A stretch of DNA of 9,798 bases from positions 1-9,798 of the forward strand of contig JAHDGP010000139.1 in assembly GCA_020627525.1 (NCBI GenBank). The letters run 5' to 3'. The stretch's first letter is position 1, and each line of letters begins with the position of its first letter. The position numbers and the translations under genes are program-made. Positions 1 through 7,409 of this stretch are shown in pieces. Under the pieces are notes generated by a model that had not been told where the DNA came from, made no database searches, and saw only the letters and a program-made list of their open reading frames with translations. This DNA comes from Bacteroidota bacterium. GTDB lineage: Bacteria > Bacteroidota > Bacteroidia > Chitinophagales > UBA2359.

Positions 1-218
1 TTTTGGAAAATGGTGTCGCAAAAATCAATTTCGGTAAACACAAAGGTAAATCTGTCGAAGAAGTGCTTAGCAAAGAGCCTCATTACTATGATTGGATTAT
101 GAAAAGTGATTTCTTGCAAGACACTAAACATAAACTAACAGAATTGAAAAACAAATTTCAAGCAAAAAAGAAAAACAATACAGGAAACAAAGGATCAAAT
201 CAACCAACACTTTTTTAA
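1..218 (+). CDS. 3'-5' exonuclease (DnaQ/ExoX-like), C-terminal fragment
   Basis: This is the last ~72 codons of a gene that begins before the window; the frame is open from the left edge and ends with TAA at 216-218. The visible piece contains INFGKHKGKSVEEVL followed by EPHYYDWIMKSDF. This matches the small C-terminal module found after the exonuclease domain in ExoX-like and DnaQ-like (DNA polymerase III epsilon family) 3'-5' exonucleases of Bacteroidota. The tail is Lys/Asn-rich and ends in NQPTLF. The catalytic DEDD residues would lie upstream and cannot be seen, so the exonuclease activity is inferred from the C-terminal module alone. The TTG at position 3 is an internal Leu codon, not a start. 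The next gene begins 61 bases downstream on the same strand, so co-transcription is possible. Confidence 0.72.
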   Translation, partial: LENGVAKINFGKHKGKSVEEVLSKEPHYYDWIMKSDFLQDTKHKLTELKNKFQAKKKNNTGNKGSNQPTLF

Positions 219-279
219 AAAAAATCGCTTGAGTTTTAATTTCAACAAACGATTTGAAAATGCTTAATAAAATACAAAC

Positions 280-1038
280 TTGTCTGACAAACTTGTCATA
301 ATACCTACTTATAATGAAAAGGGCAACATCGCCAGAATGATCGAAAAGGTTTTCTCCTTATCAGAAAACTTTCATTTGCTCATAGTGGACGATAATTCTC
401 CTGATGGAACTGCTCAAATAGTTAAGGATTTACAGCGACAATATTCTGATAAATTATTTATAGAAGAACGTGCTGGTAAACAAGGTTTGGGTACTGCCTA
501 TATCCACGGTTTTAAATGGGCTTTGGAAAATGGTTATGAGTACATTTTTGAAATGGATGCTGATTTTTCTCACAATCCAGACAACCTTATTGATCTCTAC
601 AAAGCTTGTTATGATGGTGCAGATATGTCTGTTGGATCTCGATATACAAAAGGAGGTGGTGTGAGCAACTGGCCAAAAAACAGAGTGCTATTGTCTTTTT
701 GTGCTTCTGTTTACGTGAGGATGATTACTTTTCTTCCAGTAAAAGATACTACTGCTGGTTTTGTTTGTTATACTAAAAAGGTATTAGAAAGTATTAATTT
801 AGATAGGATTCAATTTGTAGGCTATGCTTTTCAAATTGAAATGAAATATGCTTGTTGGAAATTGGGTTATAAAATAAAAGAAGTTCCAATCGTTTTTACA
901 GATAGAGAAGTTGGGCAATCTAAAATGAGTGGCAAAATTTTCAAAGAAGCGATATTTGGAGTTTTGATAATGAGGCTACAAAGCTTTTTTGGTCGCTCTT
1001 ATCATCAAAGTGAAGACATTGTTGATTCTGGAAAATAA
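280..1038 (+). CDS. Polyprenol monophosphomannose synthase-like glycosyltransferase (GT2, DPM1-like)
   Basis: A 252-residue family 2 glycosyltransferase. Proteins of this type move mannose or another hexose from a nucleotide sugar to polyprenyl phosphate at the cytoplasmic face of the membrane, making the lipid-linked donor for later glycosylation. The GT-A fold signatures are in order: IPTYNEKGNI near residues 8-17, VDDNSPDGT at 36-44, the metal-binding EMDADFSHNP at 91-100, GSRYTKGGG at 119-127, DTTAGFVCY at 156-164 and the late VGQSKMS at 211-217. Length fits the single-domain DPM1 form without a C-terminal membrane (GtrA-like) domain. The start is a TTG: tandem in-frame TAA codons at 265-270 rule out anything much earlier, and MSDKLVIIPTYNE is the usual N-terminus. 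rarA follows after only 11 bases, suggesting one transcript. The sugar donor cannot be decided from sequence; mannose is the family default. Confidence 0.9.
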   Translation: MSDKLVIIPTYNEKGNIARMIEKVFSLSENFHLLIVDDNSPDGTAQIVKDLQRQYSDKLFIEERAGKQGLGTAYIHGFKWALENGYEYIFEMDADFSHNPDNLIDLYKACYDGADMSVGSRYTKGGGVSNWPKNRVLLSFCASVYVRMITFLPVKDTTAGFVCYTKKVLESINLDRIQFVGYAFQIEMKYACWKLGYKIKEVPIVFTDREVGQSKMSGKIFKEAIFGVLIMRLQSFFGRSYHQSEDIVDSGK

Positions 1039-1049
1039 ATATTAAAAAT

Positions 1050-2309
1050 ATGCCTGCTCCCCTTGCCGAACGAATGCGCCCCAAAACCTTGGAAACTTAT
1101 GTAGGTCAAAAACATTTACTTGGTTCAGACGAAGTGCTCACAAAAGTATTGGAAAGTGGCAATTGTCCATCCATCATATTTTGGGGTCCACCAGGAATTG
1201 GAAAAACCACTTTAGCAAGAATCATCTCAAAGCATGTCGACTCTATATTTATTCAACTAAGTGCAATAAATTCAGGTGTAAAAGATTTGAGAGCCGCCAT
1301 TGCAACTGCTAAGAAAGCCCACAATACTATTTTATTTATTGATGAAATTCATAGATTTAGCAAGTCTCAACAAGACGCTTTGCTTGGAGCTGTCGAAAAT
1401 GGTACCGTCACATTAATTGGTGCAACAACAGAAAATCCTTCGTTTGAAGTAATCCCTGCACTACTTTCCCGTTCGCAAGTATTGATTTTAGAACCGCTTA
1501 GCAAAGATGAATTGATACAAGTGCTAACTCAAGCTGTTGAACAAGACATTTTATTAAAAGAAAAAAATATCACCTTCAAAGAGTACGACGCCATCTTGCG
1601 TTTTTCGGGCGGCGATGTACGAAAACTATTAAATTTACTTGAGCTAGCCATTCAAACCGCCAAAAGCGAAAATATTGTCATTGACAATAAGAGCATTGAA
1701 CAGATTTTAAAATACAATGCCAGTCGATATGACAAATCGGGCGAACAACATTACGACATAATAAGTGCATTTATAAAATCAATGAGAGGCAGCGATGCAA
1801 ACGCTTCCGTATATTGGTTGGCAAGAATGATCGACGGAGGAGAGGACCCCAAGTTTATAGCACGAAGAATGCTAATATTTGCCTCAGAAGATATTGGAAA
1901 TGCAAATCCCAATGCCCTCTTAATTGCCAATGCCTGCTTTGAAGCAGTTACTAAAATTGGGTATCCCGAATGTAGAATAATTCTGTCTCAAGCGGTCATT
2001 TATCTCGCCGCCTCTGAAAAGAGCAATAGCAGCTACGCTGCTATTGATAAAGCACTTGCTTTGGTTAGAAAAACCAAAGATTTACCAGTTCCATTGCACC
2101 TTCGCAATGCTCCTACCAAGTTGATGAAAGAACTAAACTATGGCAAAGATTATCAGTACTCACACAATTACGAAAATCATCATTCTGATCAAGAATTTAT
2201 GCCCCAACAACTTACAGGGCAAAGTTTAATAGATTTTGGAAAAAATCAGAGAGAATCAAAAATGAAACAAAGGCTAGAGGTGCTATGGAAAAGTAAGTAT
2301 CACAACTAA
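1050..2309 (+). CDS. rarA: Replication-associated recombination protein A (AAA+ ATPase RarA/MgsA)
   Basis: A 419-residue AAA+ ATPase of the RarA/MgsA/WRNIP1 family, slightly shorter than E. coli RarA. These tetrameric ATPases are related to clamp-loader subunits and act in the cytoplasm at stalled replication forks and single-strand gaps. The N-terminus PLAERMRPKTLETYVGQKHLL is the family signature. Walker A GPPGIGKT lies at 46-53, Walker B LFIDEIHR at 95-102, sensor 1 GATTENPSF at 124-132, the arginine-finger LSRS at 139-142 and sensor 2 GGDVRKLLN at 187-195. The C-terminal MgsA-type tetramerisation part includes SEDIGNANPNAL and ends with the typical FMPQQLTG stretch. All key ATPase residues are present, so the gene looks intact. 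The ATG follows the glycosyltransferase stop by 11 bases with an A-rich leader and no Shine-Dalgarno match. No clear hairpin terminator follows the TAA. Confidence 0.96.
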   Translation: MPAPLAERMRPKTLETYVGQKHLLGSDEVLTKVLESGNCPSIIFWGPPGIGKTTLARIISKHVDSIFIQLSAINSGVKDLRAAIATAKKAHNTILFIDEIHRFSKSQQDALLGAVENGTVTLIGATTENPSFEVIPALLSRSQVLILEPLSKDELIQVLTQAVEQDILLKEKNITFKEYDAILRFSGGDVRKLLNLLELAIQTAKSENIVIDNKSIEQILKYNASRYDKSGEQHYDIISAFIKSMRGSDANASVYWLARMIDGGEDPKFIARRMLIFASEDIGNANPNALLIANACFEAVTKIGYPECRIILSQAVIYLAASEKSNSSYAAIDKALALVRKTKDLPVPLHLRNAPTKLMKELNYGKDYQYSHNYENHHSDQEFMPQQLTGQSLIDFGKNQRESKMKQRLEVLWKSKYHN

Positions 2310-2543
2310 TTGACACTTTATCAAAGGTTTCAAGCCTGCTAATCAATATTCGTCATAAAAAAATATACATAATCTTTAATGTATCATTATTTTACAAATA
2401 TTGTTAGTACATTTAATACAACATTTGTGGTAAATTATCGTAATCAACCTTTACAGACTTCCGTAAATAGTTTATTAATCTTTTATATTTTACCCTCTAT
2501 TTATTTTACTAGAATTACTATAAACAACTTCTTCATTTTCATA
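2310..2543. other. Gene-free spacer between rarA and the signalling block
   Basis: 234 very AT-rich bases that probably contain the promoter of the downstream signalling genes. The frame of the response regulator stays open back to an ATG at 2379, but the 55 extra residues are a low-complexity Ile/Phe/Asn-rich translation that does not resemble a receiver domain extension. I treat them as non-coding. A small inverted repeat ATACAT/ATGTAT sits at 2365-2370 and 2379-2384. No good match to the Bacteroidota promoter pattern TTG-N17-23-TAnnTTTG was found, so no promoter is called. Confidence 0.5.
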
Positions 2544-2948
2544 ATGAGTCAATTTAATTTACTTTTTTTAATAGACGATGATCATCCAACAAACTATTAT
2601 CACTCGATAGTTGTAAAGAAATCTAAAATGGTTAAAAAAGTAATCTCATTTTTGTCGGCAAAAAAAGCATTAAATTATTTCAGAGAGGTTCAAGAAGGTA
2701 TTAATTTAGCTATACCAGAAATCATTTTTTTAGACATCAACATGCCCGAAGTTAATGCCTGGGATTTCTTAGATATTTTTGAGCAATTGGTGCTTCCCAC
2801 AGATCCAATTATTGTTATTCTTTCTACATCCATTAACCCAAAAGATGAGCGAAAGGCAAATTCATATAAAAGTATTTATGAATTCATCAACAAACCCTTA
2901 ACGGTGGAATATTTAAAACAGTTGAAAACAAGGTTGAACTATTCCTAA
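2544..2948 (+). CDS. Single-domain response regulator (receiver only), RR1
   Basis: A 134-residue stand-alone receiver domain of the Rcp1-like type that accepts phosphate from a histidine kinase and signals by protein contact. There is no DNA-binding or enzymatic output domain. The acidic triad DDD is at residues 11-13, the phospho-acceptor Asp64 is in IIFLDINMPE, the switch Ser94 is in VILSTS and the conserved Lys117 is in INKPLT. I start at ATG 2544 rather than the upstream in-frame ATG 2379. From this Met the protein aligns without gaps to the second regulator at 7406-7810, both being 134 residues with every catalytic position at the same number. One oddity is NAW at residues 71-73 where the paralogue has the usual NGW. 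It opens the signalling block, 31 bases before the FIST gene, so it is probably co-transcribed with it. Its partner could be either downstream kinase. Confidence 0.88.
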   Translation: MSQFNLLFLIDDDHPTNYYHSIVVKKSKMVKKVISFLSAKKALNYFREVQEGINLAIPEIIFLDINMPEVNAWDFLDIFEQLVLPTDPIIVILSTSINPKDERKANSYKSIYEFINKPLTVEYLKQLKTRLNYS

Positions 2949-2979
2949 TGTATTGAATAATAATTTTAAAATTTAATCA

Positions 2980-4125
2980 ATGAATTCAAAGTCTATAACC
3001 TACACCGATGTGAAACAATTAGATTTACAATTAGCTAATATTTGTGAACAAGATTTTCAGCCTACACTAGCAATTGTATTTTCCAGTCCTGAGACAGATA
3101 CGAAAAAATTGATTGAAGTTTTTAACACTAATAATATTCAATTTATTGGATGCAGTTCTGCAGGTGAAATTCACAATGAAAAGTATATTGAAAATTCTAT
3201 TGTGGTTCTATTGATTGATCCACCTGTTTCTAGTTTTAAAATATTTGGGAAGAAATATTTAGATCAACAAGAGTCATCAGTTGCTCAACAATTTGCAGAA
3301 GATGCCTCAAATTCGTTTCCCAACCCATCTGTTTTTCTTTTATCTAGTGGAATAAAAAGAGACGGCGCAAGTATAGTTAGTGGAATAAAAAAATCTTTCA
3401 GTACAGATATTCCAATTTATGGAGGCTTAGCAGGAGATGGCATGGCATTTTCGCAAACCACTTGTTACAACAACCAATTTACAACTAACGATGGATTTGT
3501 AGCCATTGTTTTTGACAACACAAAAATAAAATTAGAAGGCAAAGCTGTTTCAGGATGGTCTGGAATTGGCAAAAAAAGTATTGCGACCAAAACTATTGGA
3601 AATGTGCTTTATGAAATTGATGACAAACCTGCTTTAGATGTATTTTTAAAATATTTTAATCTAGAAAATTTTAAAACGGAAAATGAAATTAGCGACGTAA
3701 CGACAATTCCTGGTCAGTATCCTCTTGAAATATTAGATAACAATTGTGTTAGATTAAGATCGATATTGCAATACAATCAAGATGATAGGTCCATGCTACT
3801 TGCTGGCACCATCAATCAGGGAGATGTATTCAGGTTTTGCAATGCACCATCATTTGAAGAAATAGAAAATACCGTTTCAGCATATGATCAATTTGCCAAT
3901 GAAACAGCAAAGTCAGATGCACTTATTCTTGTTTCTTGTAAAGCTAGACATTTAGCATTTGGACCTTTATTGGAAGATGAAATAACAGGCATCAAAAACA
4001 AGTGGCAAGCTCCTATGATAGGCTATTTAAGTTATGGAGAAATAGGAAAAATCAACAATGAATCTCATTGTGATTTTCACAACTCAACTAATGCATTAAT
4101 TACACTTAGACAAATTGCTTGTTGA
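2980..4125 (+). CDS. FIST-domain sensory protein (FIST_N + FIST_C)
   Basis: A 381-residue cytoplasmic protein made only of the two FIST domains, a family of small-ligand sensors often encoded beside histidine kinases or cyclic-di-GMP enzymes. Visible family landmarks are FIGCSSAGEI at 55-64, IYGGLAGDG at 146-154, the linker region with PALDVFLKYF near 217-226, SCKARHLAFGP at 319-329, YGEIG at 352-356 and FHNSTNAL at 366-373. There is no signal peptide or membrane helix. The C-terminus has a Cys/His cluster, ESHCDFHNS, plus a terminal Cys. Some FIST proteins (NosP) bind haem and sense nitric oxide together with a neighbouring kinase, but I cannot show haem ligation here; amino acids or other small ligands are equally possible. 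Its stop overlaps the start of the GAF kinase by 4-7 bases, so the two are likely made together and likely interact. The ATG at 2980 is the first start and begins the domain directly. Confidence 0.9.
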   Translation: MNSKSITYTDVKQLDLQLANICEQDFQPTLAIVFSSPETDTKKLIEVFNTNNIQFIGCSSAGEIHNEKYIENSIVVLLIDPPVSSFKIFGKKYLDQQESSVAQQFAEDASNSFPNPSVFLLSSGIKRDGASIVSGIKKSFSTDIPIYGGLAGDGMAFSQTTCYNNQFTTNDGFVAIVFDNTKIKLEGKAVSGWSGIGKKSIATKTIGNVLYEIDDKPALDVFLKYFNLENFKTENEISDVTTIPGQYPLEILDNNCVRLRSILQYNQDDRSMLLAGTINQGDVFRFCNAPSFEEIENTVSAYDQFANETAKSDALILVSCKARHLAFGPLLEDEITGIKNKWQAPMIGYLSYGEIGKINNESHCDFHNSTNALITLRQIAC

Positions 4126-5687
4126 AAAAAGCACAAAAAATATTAGACAAATTAATTCAATCAGAAAATCTAAGTCTTGAACAAAAACAAGAATTAGATT
4201 ACATCTTAAAATATATTTCTGAAGAGGAAACAAAAAATAAATTCAAAATAAAACGAATATCTGAAGACAAAAAAATTACTCAAAACTATCTCAACATCTC
4301 TATTGCTGAACTTGAAAGTGCCAATAATAAAATTTTAAAGGCAAATAGTCAGCTAGTCATTACTAACGAAAAATCAGAAAAAAATCTATCTCGACTAGCA
4401 GATGCAAACAAAAATCTCGAACACCTATTAAATCAGCAAAAAGTCCAATCTGAAATATCTACCACCTTAAAAAATGTTGAGAAACTGGATGAAAACATTA
4501 ACTATGTATTAGATCTTTTAGGGAAACATACAAAAGTATCTCGAATATATATATTTGAAGACATTGATAATGAAATGACCAAAAACACCTACGAATGGCA
4601 TGCTCCTTCTTTCAATCCTCATATTGATATGTTCTCTGCATTAAAATATGCAGAAATTCCCAAATGGAAATCTATGCTAACAAAAAATGGTAAAATTTCA
4701 ATAGAAGAAATTCACGTATTACCACCCAAAATAAAAAAACTTGTTCAAAAAGCTAATATAAAGTCTATTCTTGCATTTCCACTTATTGTTGAATCCAAGT
4801 ACTTTGGCTTTATTGGTTTTGATGAATGCACCAAAGTCCGAAAATGGTCAGCAGAAGAGGCGAGCTTATTGCAAACTACAGCAAACATTATATCCAATGC
4901 ATTTGAAAGAAGGCTTTTTATAAATAAATTAAAGAAAAAAAATATTGAATTGGAAAATAGCTATAGTGCTATTGAAAAAAAGAATAAAAAATTAAATGAA
5001 ATCATTGATGAATTAGAAGAGTTTGCTTACATAACTACCCACGACTTAAAACAACCTCTAAGAACAATACTAAACTTTGTCAGTTTATTCAGCGATAACA
5101 AAACCCACCTTCTTGACGACGAAGCAAAATTATTCCTAAATTTTATTACAGAATCAAGTACGCGCTTAGACAATTTGATAAACGATATGCTGAAACACAG
5201 TATTATTGGAAAGTCAGGCGAAATGGAATGGCTTGATATAAACAACCTCATTGATGAAATCATTTTGGATTTAAATGCTTTGATTGAAAGTTCTTCTGCG
5301 GTAATTGAATACAAAGGTTTACCTCAAATTCATGGGTACAAGGTAGAACTAAACTCTCTCTTTCAAAATCTAATTTCAAATGCAATAAAGTATTCTGACA
5401 AAAACAGATCTCCTTTAATTCAAATAGATTGTCAGAAAAATGATAAAAACTATATATTCTCCATTAAAGACAATGGTATAGGTTTCAACCCAAAGTTTAA
5501 TAGCAAAATTTTTAGTATATTTCAAAGACTGGAAAACTCAAGAGAAATAGATGGTACTGGAATTGGGTTAGCCCACTGTAAAAAAATTGTAGAGTTACAC
5601 GGTGGCAAAATTTGGGCGGATTCCAAACCTGATGAAGGAAGTACTTTTTATTTTAGCCTTCCTTTTGAGGAATCTAAAAACAGTTGA
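4119..5687 (+). CDS. Soluble GAF-domain sensor histidine kinase, HK1
   Basis: A 522-residue histidine kinase without membrane segments. Residues 1 to about 110 are a charged, probably coiled-coil region. About 112-268 form a GAF domain ending in the typical KWSAEEASLLQTTANIISNAFERR segment, and a second coiled coil at 268-300 leads to the kinase core. The H-box holds the phospho-accepting His308 (TTHDLKQPLRTI). ATP-binding motifs are the N-box with Asn417 and Asn421, G1 DNGIGF at 451-456, the F-box IFQRL at 467-471 and G2 GTGIGL at 479-484. No receiver domain is attached. The start must be TTG, at 4119 or 4122, because the first in-frame ATG is about 150 codons in. TTG 4122 overlaps the FIST stop as TTGA, an arrangement typical of translational coupling. 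The likely role is to receive the FIST signal in the cytoplasm and phosphorylate one of the flanking receivers. Confidence 0.9.
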   Translation: MLKKAQKILDKLIQSENLSLEQKQELDYILKYISEEETKNKFKIKRISEDKKITQNYLNISIAELESANNKILKANSQLVITNEKSEKNLSRLADANKNLEHLLNQQKVQSEISTTLKNVEKLDENINYVLDLLGKHTKVSRIYIFEDIDNEMTKNTYEWHAPSFNPHIDMFSALKYAEIPKWKSMLTKNGKISIEEIHVLPPKIKKLVQKANIKSILAFPLIVESKYFGFIGFDECTKVRKWSAEEASLLQTTANIISNAFERRLFINKLKKKNIELENSYSAIEKKNKKLNEIIDELEEFAYITTHDLKQPLRTILNFVSLFSDNKTHLLDDEAKLFLNFITESSTRLDNLINDMLKHSIIGKSGEMEWLDINNLIDEIILDLNALIESSSAVIEYKGLPQIHGYKVELNSLFQNLISNAIKYSDKNRSPLIQIDCQKNDKNYIFSIKDNGIGFNPKFNSKIFSIFQRLENSREIDGTGIGLAHCKKIVELHGGKIWADSKPDEGSTFYFSLPFEESKNS

Positions 5688-5692
5688 AAAAC

Positions 5693-5725
5693 AATCTTCT
5701 TTTAATAATCCTCTCAAAGAAGATT
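5693..5725 (+). repeat. Perfect 10-bp inverted repeat between HK1 and HK2
   Basis: AATCTTCTTT at 5693-5702 is exactly complementary to AAAGAAGATT at 5716-5725, leaving a 13-base loop. It begins five bases after the HK1 stop and precedes HK2 by about 50 bases. The stem is AT-rich and is not followed by a clean T-tract, so it is a weak candidate terminator at best. It could instead attenuate read-through or protect the 3' end of the FIST-HK1 message. Confidence 0.5.
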
Positions 5726-5777
5726 AAGTACTTAAAAATTTATTTACAAATGCTGCTTAAATGATTTAAAAATTTAA

Positions 5778-7409
5778 ATGAATGATATTATAAATAAGGA
5801 TGTTGATATTGCAAAAATATATAAGCCACTTATATATTTAATAATACTCTCTTGCCTTATTGTATTTGTCATTCACATTATACTAGAAAATTATTCAGAA
5901 GTATTAATTGCAGGAATGTGTATCATTATTGCCTCTACCTCTCTTTTTTTTAGCGATATTTTAAAAAAGACAAATCTGGCATACCACATTCTCTTGGTAG
6001 GCATGTTAATAACAATGACCAGCAGAATTTTCTTTGCTATCCCCATTATATCCTATTTAATGTTTTACCCTGTAACATTGTTTTTCACAATTTATTTATT
6101 TACCTCTTATAAAGTAAAGCTGTTCTACATTTTTTTGATTTCAATATTGGGTACAACTTATACTATAGTATTTATTAGTTTGCCTTTAGAAAGAATACAA
6201 TTGTTATCTTATCCAATTGAGATTTCTACAATTGCTATTGCTTTTCTTTTAACATACATTTTCTCTAAAGGCATTATCAATCAATTGACAAAATCAGAAA
6301 AGGAAAAAGATCAATCCATTAAAATTTTCAAAGCTATCGTTGACAATGCACCAATCGGCATTTCACTACTAAACTACGACCTAGACGGTATCTACACCTC
6401 ATTATCAACACCTAAAATATGGGGTTACAAAGATAGATCTGCTTTTCAGAATAGACCCATTGAAAGTTATACACCAAATATCAGCAGAGAAAACCTGGAA
6501 GCTTATAGAGACCAACTTATAAGCAATCCTAGCACAGTAATTCAAGAAAGATTTGACTCTATTAAAAGTGATGGAAAGCCAATGGTTATTGAAGCTACTA
6601 TGGTATATATAAAGGCTTCTAAGGTAAAAAACTCTAATATTCTTTTAATGATTAAAAATGTTTCGGAACAAGTGCTTCACGAACAAAAAATGTTAGAGAA
6701 AAACGACGAACTGCAAAAATATATTGAAAGTAATATCAAGCTTGAGAACTTTGCGTATATAGCTTCACACGATTTAAAAACCCCTTTACAAACGATATTA
6801 AATTTTGGAAACTTATTGCAAAGTAGTAAAAACTCAAATTTAAAAAATGAAGAAAAAAAATACATCAATTTTATTGTAGATTCAAGTCAAAGGTTAGATA
6901 ATATTGTAAATGACATGCTCAATTACAGTATTATTGGAACTTCAGGAAAAGAAAAACTCGTAGACCTAAACGAAGTAATAGAAGATCTTAAAGCAGACCT
7001 TGCAGCTAAGCTAGCAGAAAAGTCAGCTGTAATTGACTCTGTCTCTCTTCCGATAATTTGGGCGAATGAAGTAGAAATAGCATCTCTTTTTCAAAATATT
7101 TTCACGAATGCACTTAAATATTCAAAAGAAAATATTCCTCCTAAAATAAATGTAAAATATACAGAAAAAGAATCTGAGTGGATATTCTCTATTGAAGACA
7201 ATGGCATTGGATTTAATCCCAAGTATGGAAACAAAATATTTAACATGTTCCAAAGATTGGTAAATAACAAAAATGTAGAAGGCACAGGTATTGGGCTTGC
7301 CCAATGTAAAAAAATAATAGAATTACACAAAGGGGAAATCTGGGCAGAGTCTATTCCCGACAAAGGAAGTATTTTTTATTTTAGTATTCCGAAAACAACA
7401 CAAGTATGA
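5778..7409 (+). CDS. Membrane-bound PAS-domain sensor histidine kinase, HK2
   Basis: A 543-residue inner-membrane histidine kinase. About six hydrophobic helices lie near residues 17-36, 42-58, 68-86, 90-109, 114-134 and 147-163, joined by short loops. The sensor is therefore mostly in the membrane rather than a large periplasmic domain. A PAS domain spans roughly 182-298 (FKAIVDNAPIGISLLNYD to LMIKNVSEQ). A short coiled linker leads to His331 in the H-box ASHDLKTPLQTI. The ATPase part shows Asn440 and Asn444 in the N-box, G1 DNGIGF at 474-479, the F-box MFQRL at 490-494 and G2 GTGIGL at 502-507. From the H-box onward it is a clear paralogue of HK1, with roughly half the residues identical by eye; the N-terminal halves are unrelated. 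The ATG at 5778 is preceded by an A/T-rich leader. Its stop overlaps the RR2 start by four bases (ATGA), marking RR2 as the probable partner. Confidence 0.92.
   Translation: MNDIINKDVDIAKIYKPLIYLIILSCLIVFVIHIILENYSEVLIAGMCIIIASTSLFFSDILKKTNLAYHILLVGMLITMTSRIFFAIPIISYLMFYPVTLFFTIYLFTSYKVKLFYIFLISILGTTYTIVFISLPLERIQLLSYPIEISTIAIAFLLTYIFSKGIINQLTKSEKEKDQSIKIFKAIVDNAPIGISLLNYDLDGIYTSLSTPKIWGYKDRSAFQNRPIESYTPNISRENLEAYRDQLISNPSTVIQERFDSIKSDGKPMVIEATMVYIKASKVKNSNILLMIKNVSEQVLHEQKMLEKNDELQKYIESNIKLENFAYIASHDLKTPLQTILNFGNLLQSSKNSNLKNEEKKYINFIVDSSQRLDNIVNDMLNYSIIGTSGKEKLVDLNEVIEDLKADLAAKLAEKSAVIDSVSLPIIWANEVEIASLFQNIFTNALKYSKENIPPKINVKYTEKESEWIFSIEDNGIGFNPKYGNKIFNMFQRLVNNKNVEGTGIGLAQCKKIIELHKGEIWAESIPDKGSIFYFSIPKTTQV

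Noticed and set aside
222..255. Imperfect hairpin AAATCG/CGATTT with inner TTGA/TCAA between the exonuclease and the glycosyltransferase
   Set aside because: The stem is short and interrupted and lacks a T-tract; this is likely chance pairing in AT-rich spacer, too weak to call a terminator.
470..664. Short plus-strand open frame inside the glycosyltransferase
   Set aside because: It is a different frame of a gene with complete GT2 motifs; its translation has no recognisable features.
2310..2315. TTGACA sequence just after rarA as a -35 promoter box
   Set aside because: It is the sigma-70 pattern of other phyla, has no matching -10 at proper spacing, and Bacteroidota use a different promoter pattern.
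2379..2543. Possible 55-residue N-terminal extension of RR1 from the upstream in-frame ATG
   Set aside because: The extra residues look like translated AT-rich spacer, and the receiver starting at 2544 matches its 134-residue paralogue from the first Met without gaps.
5027..5314. Minus-strand open frame in HK1
   Set aside because: It is the antisense of the kinase H-box region, with no start context or family resemblance.
6677..7363. Several minus-strand open frames opposite HK2
   Set aside because: They are antisense to conserved kinase motifs and rich in Phe/Ile/Ser, as expected from AT-rich shadow frames.
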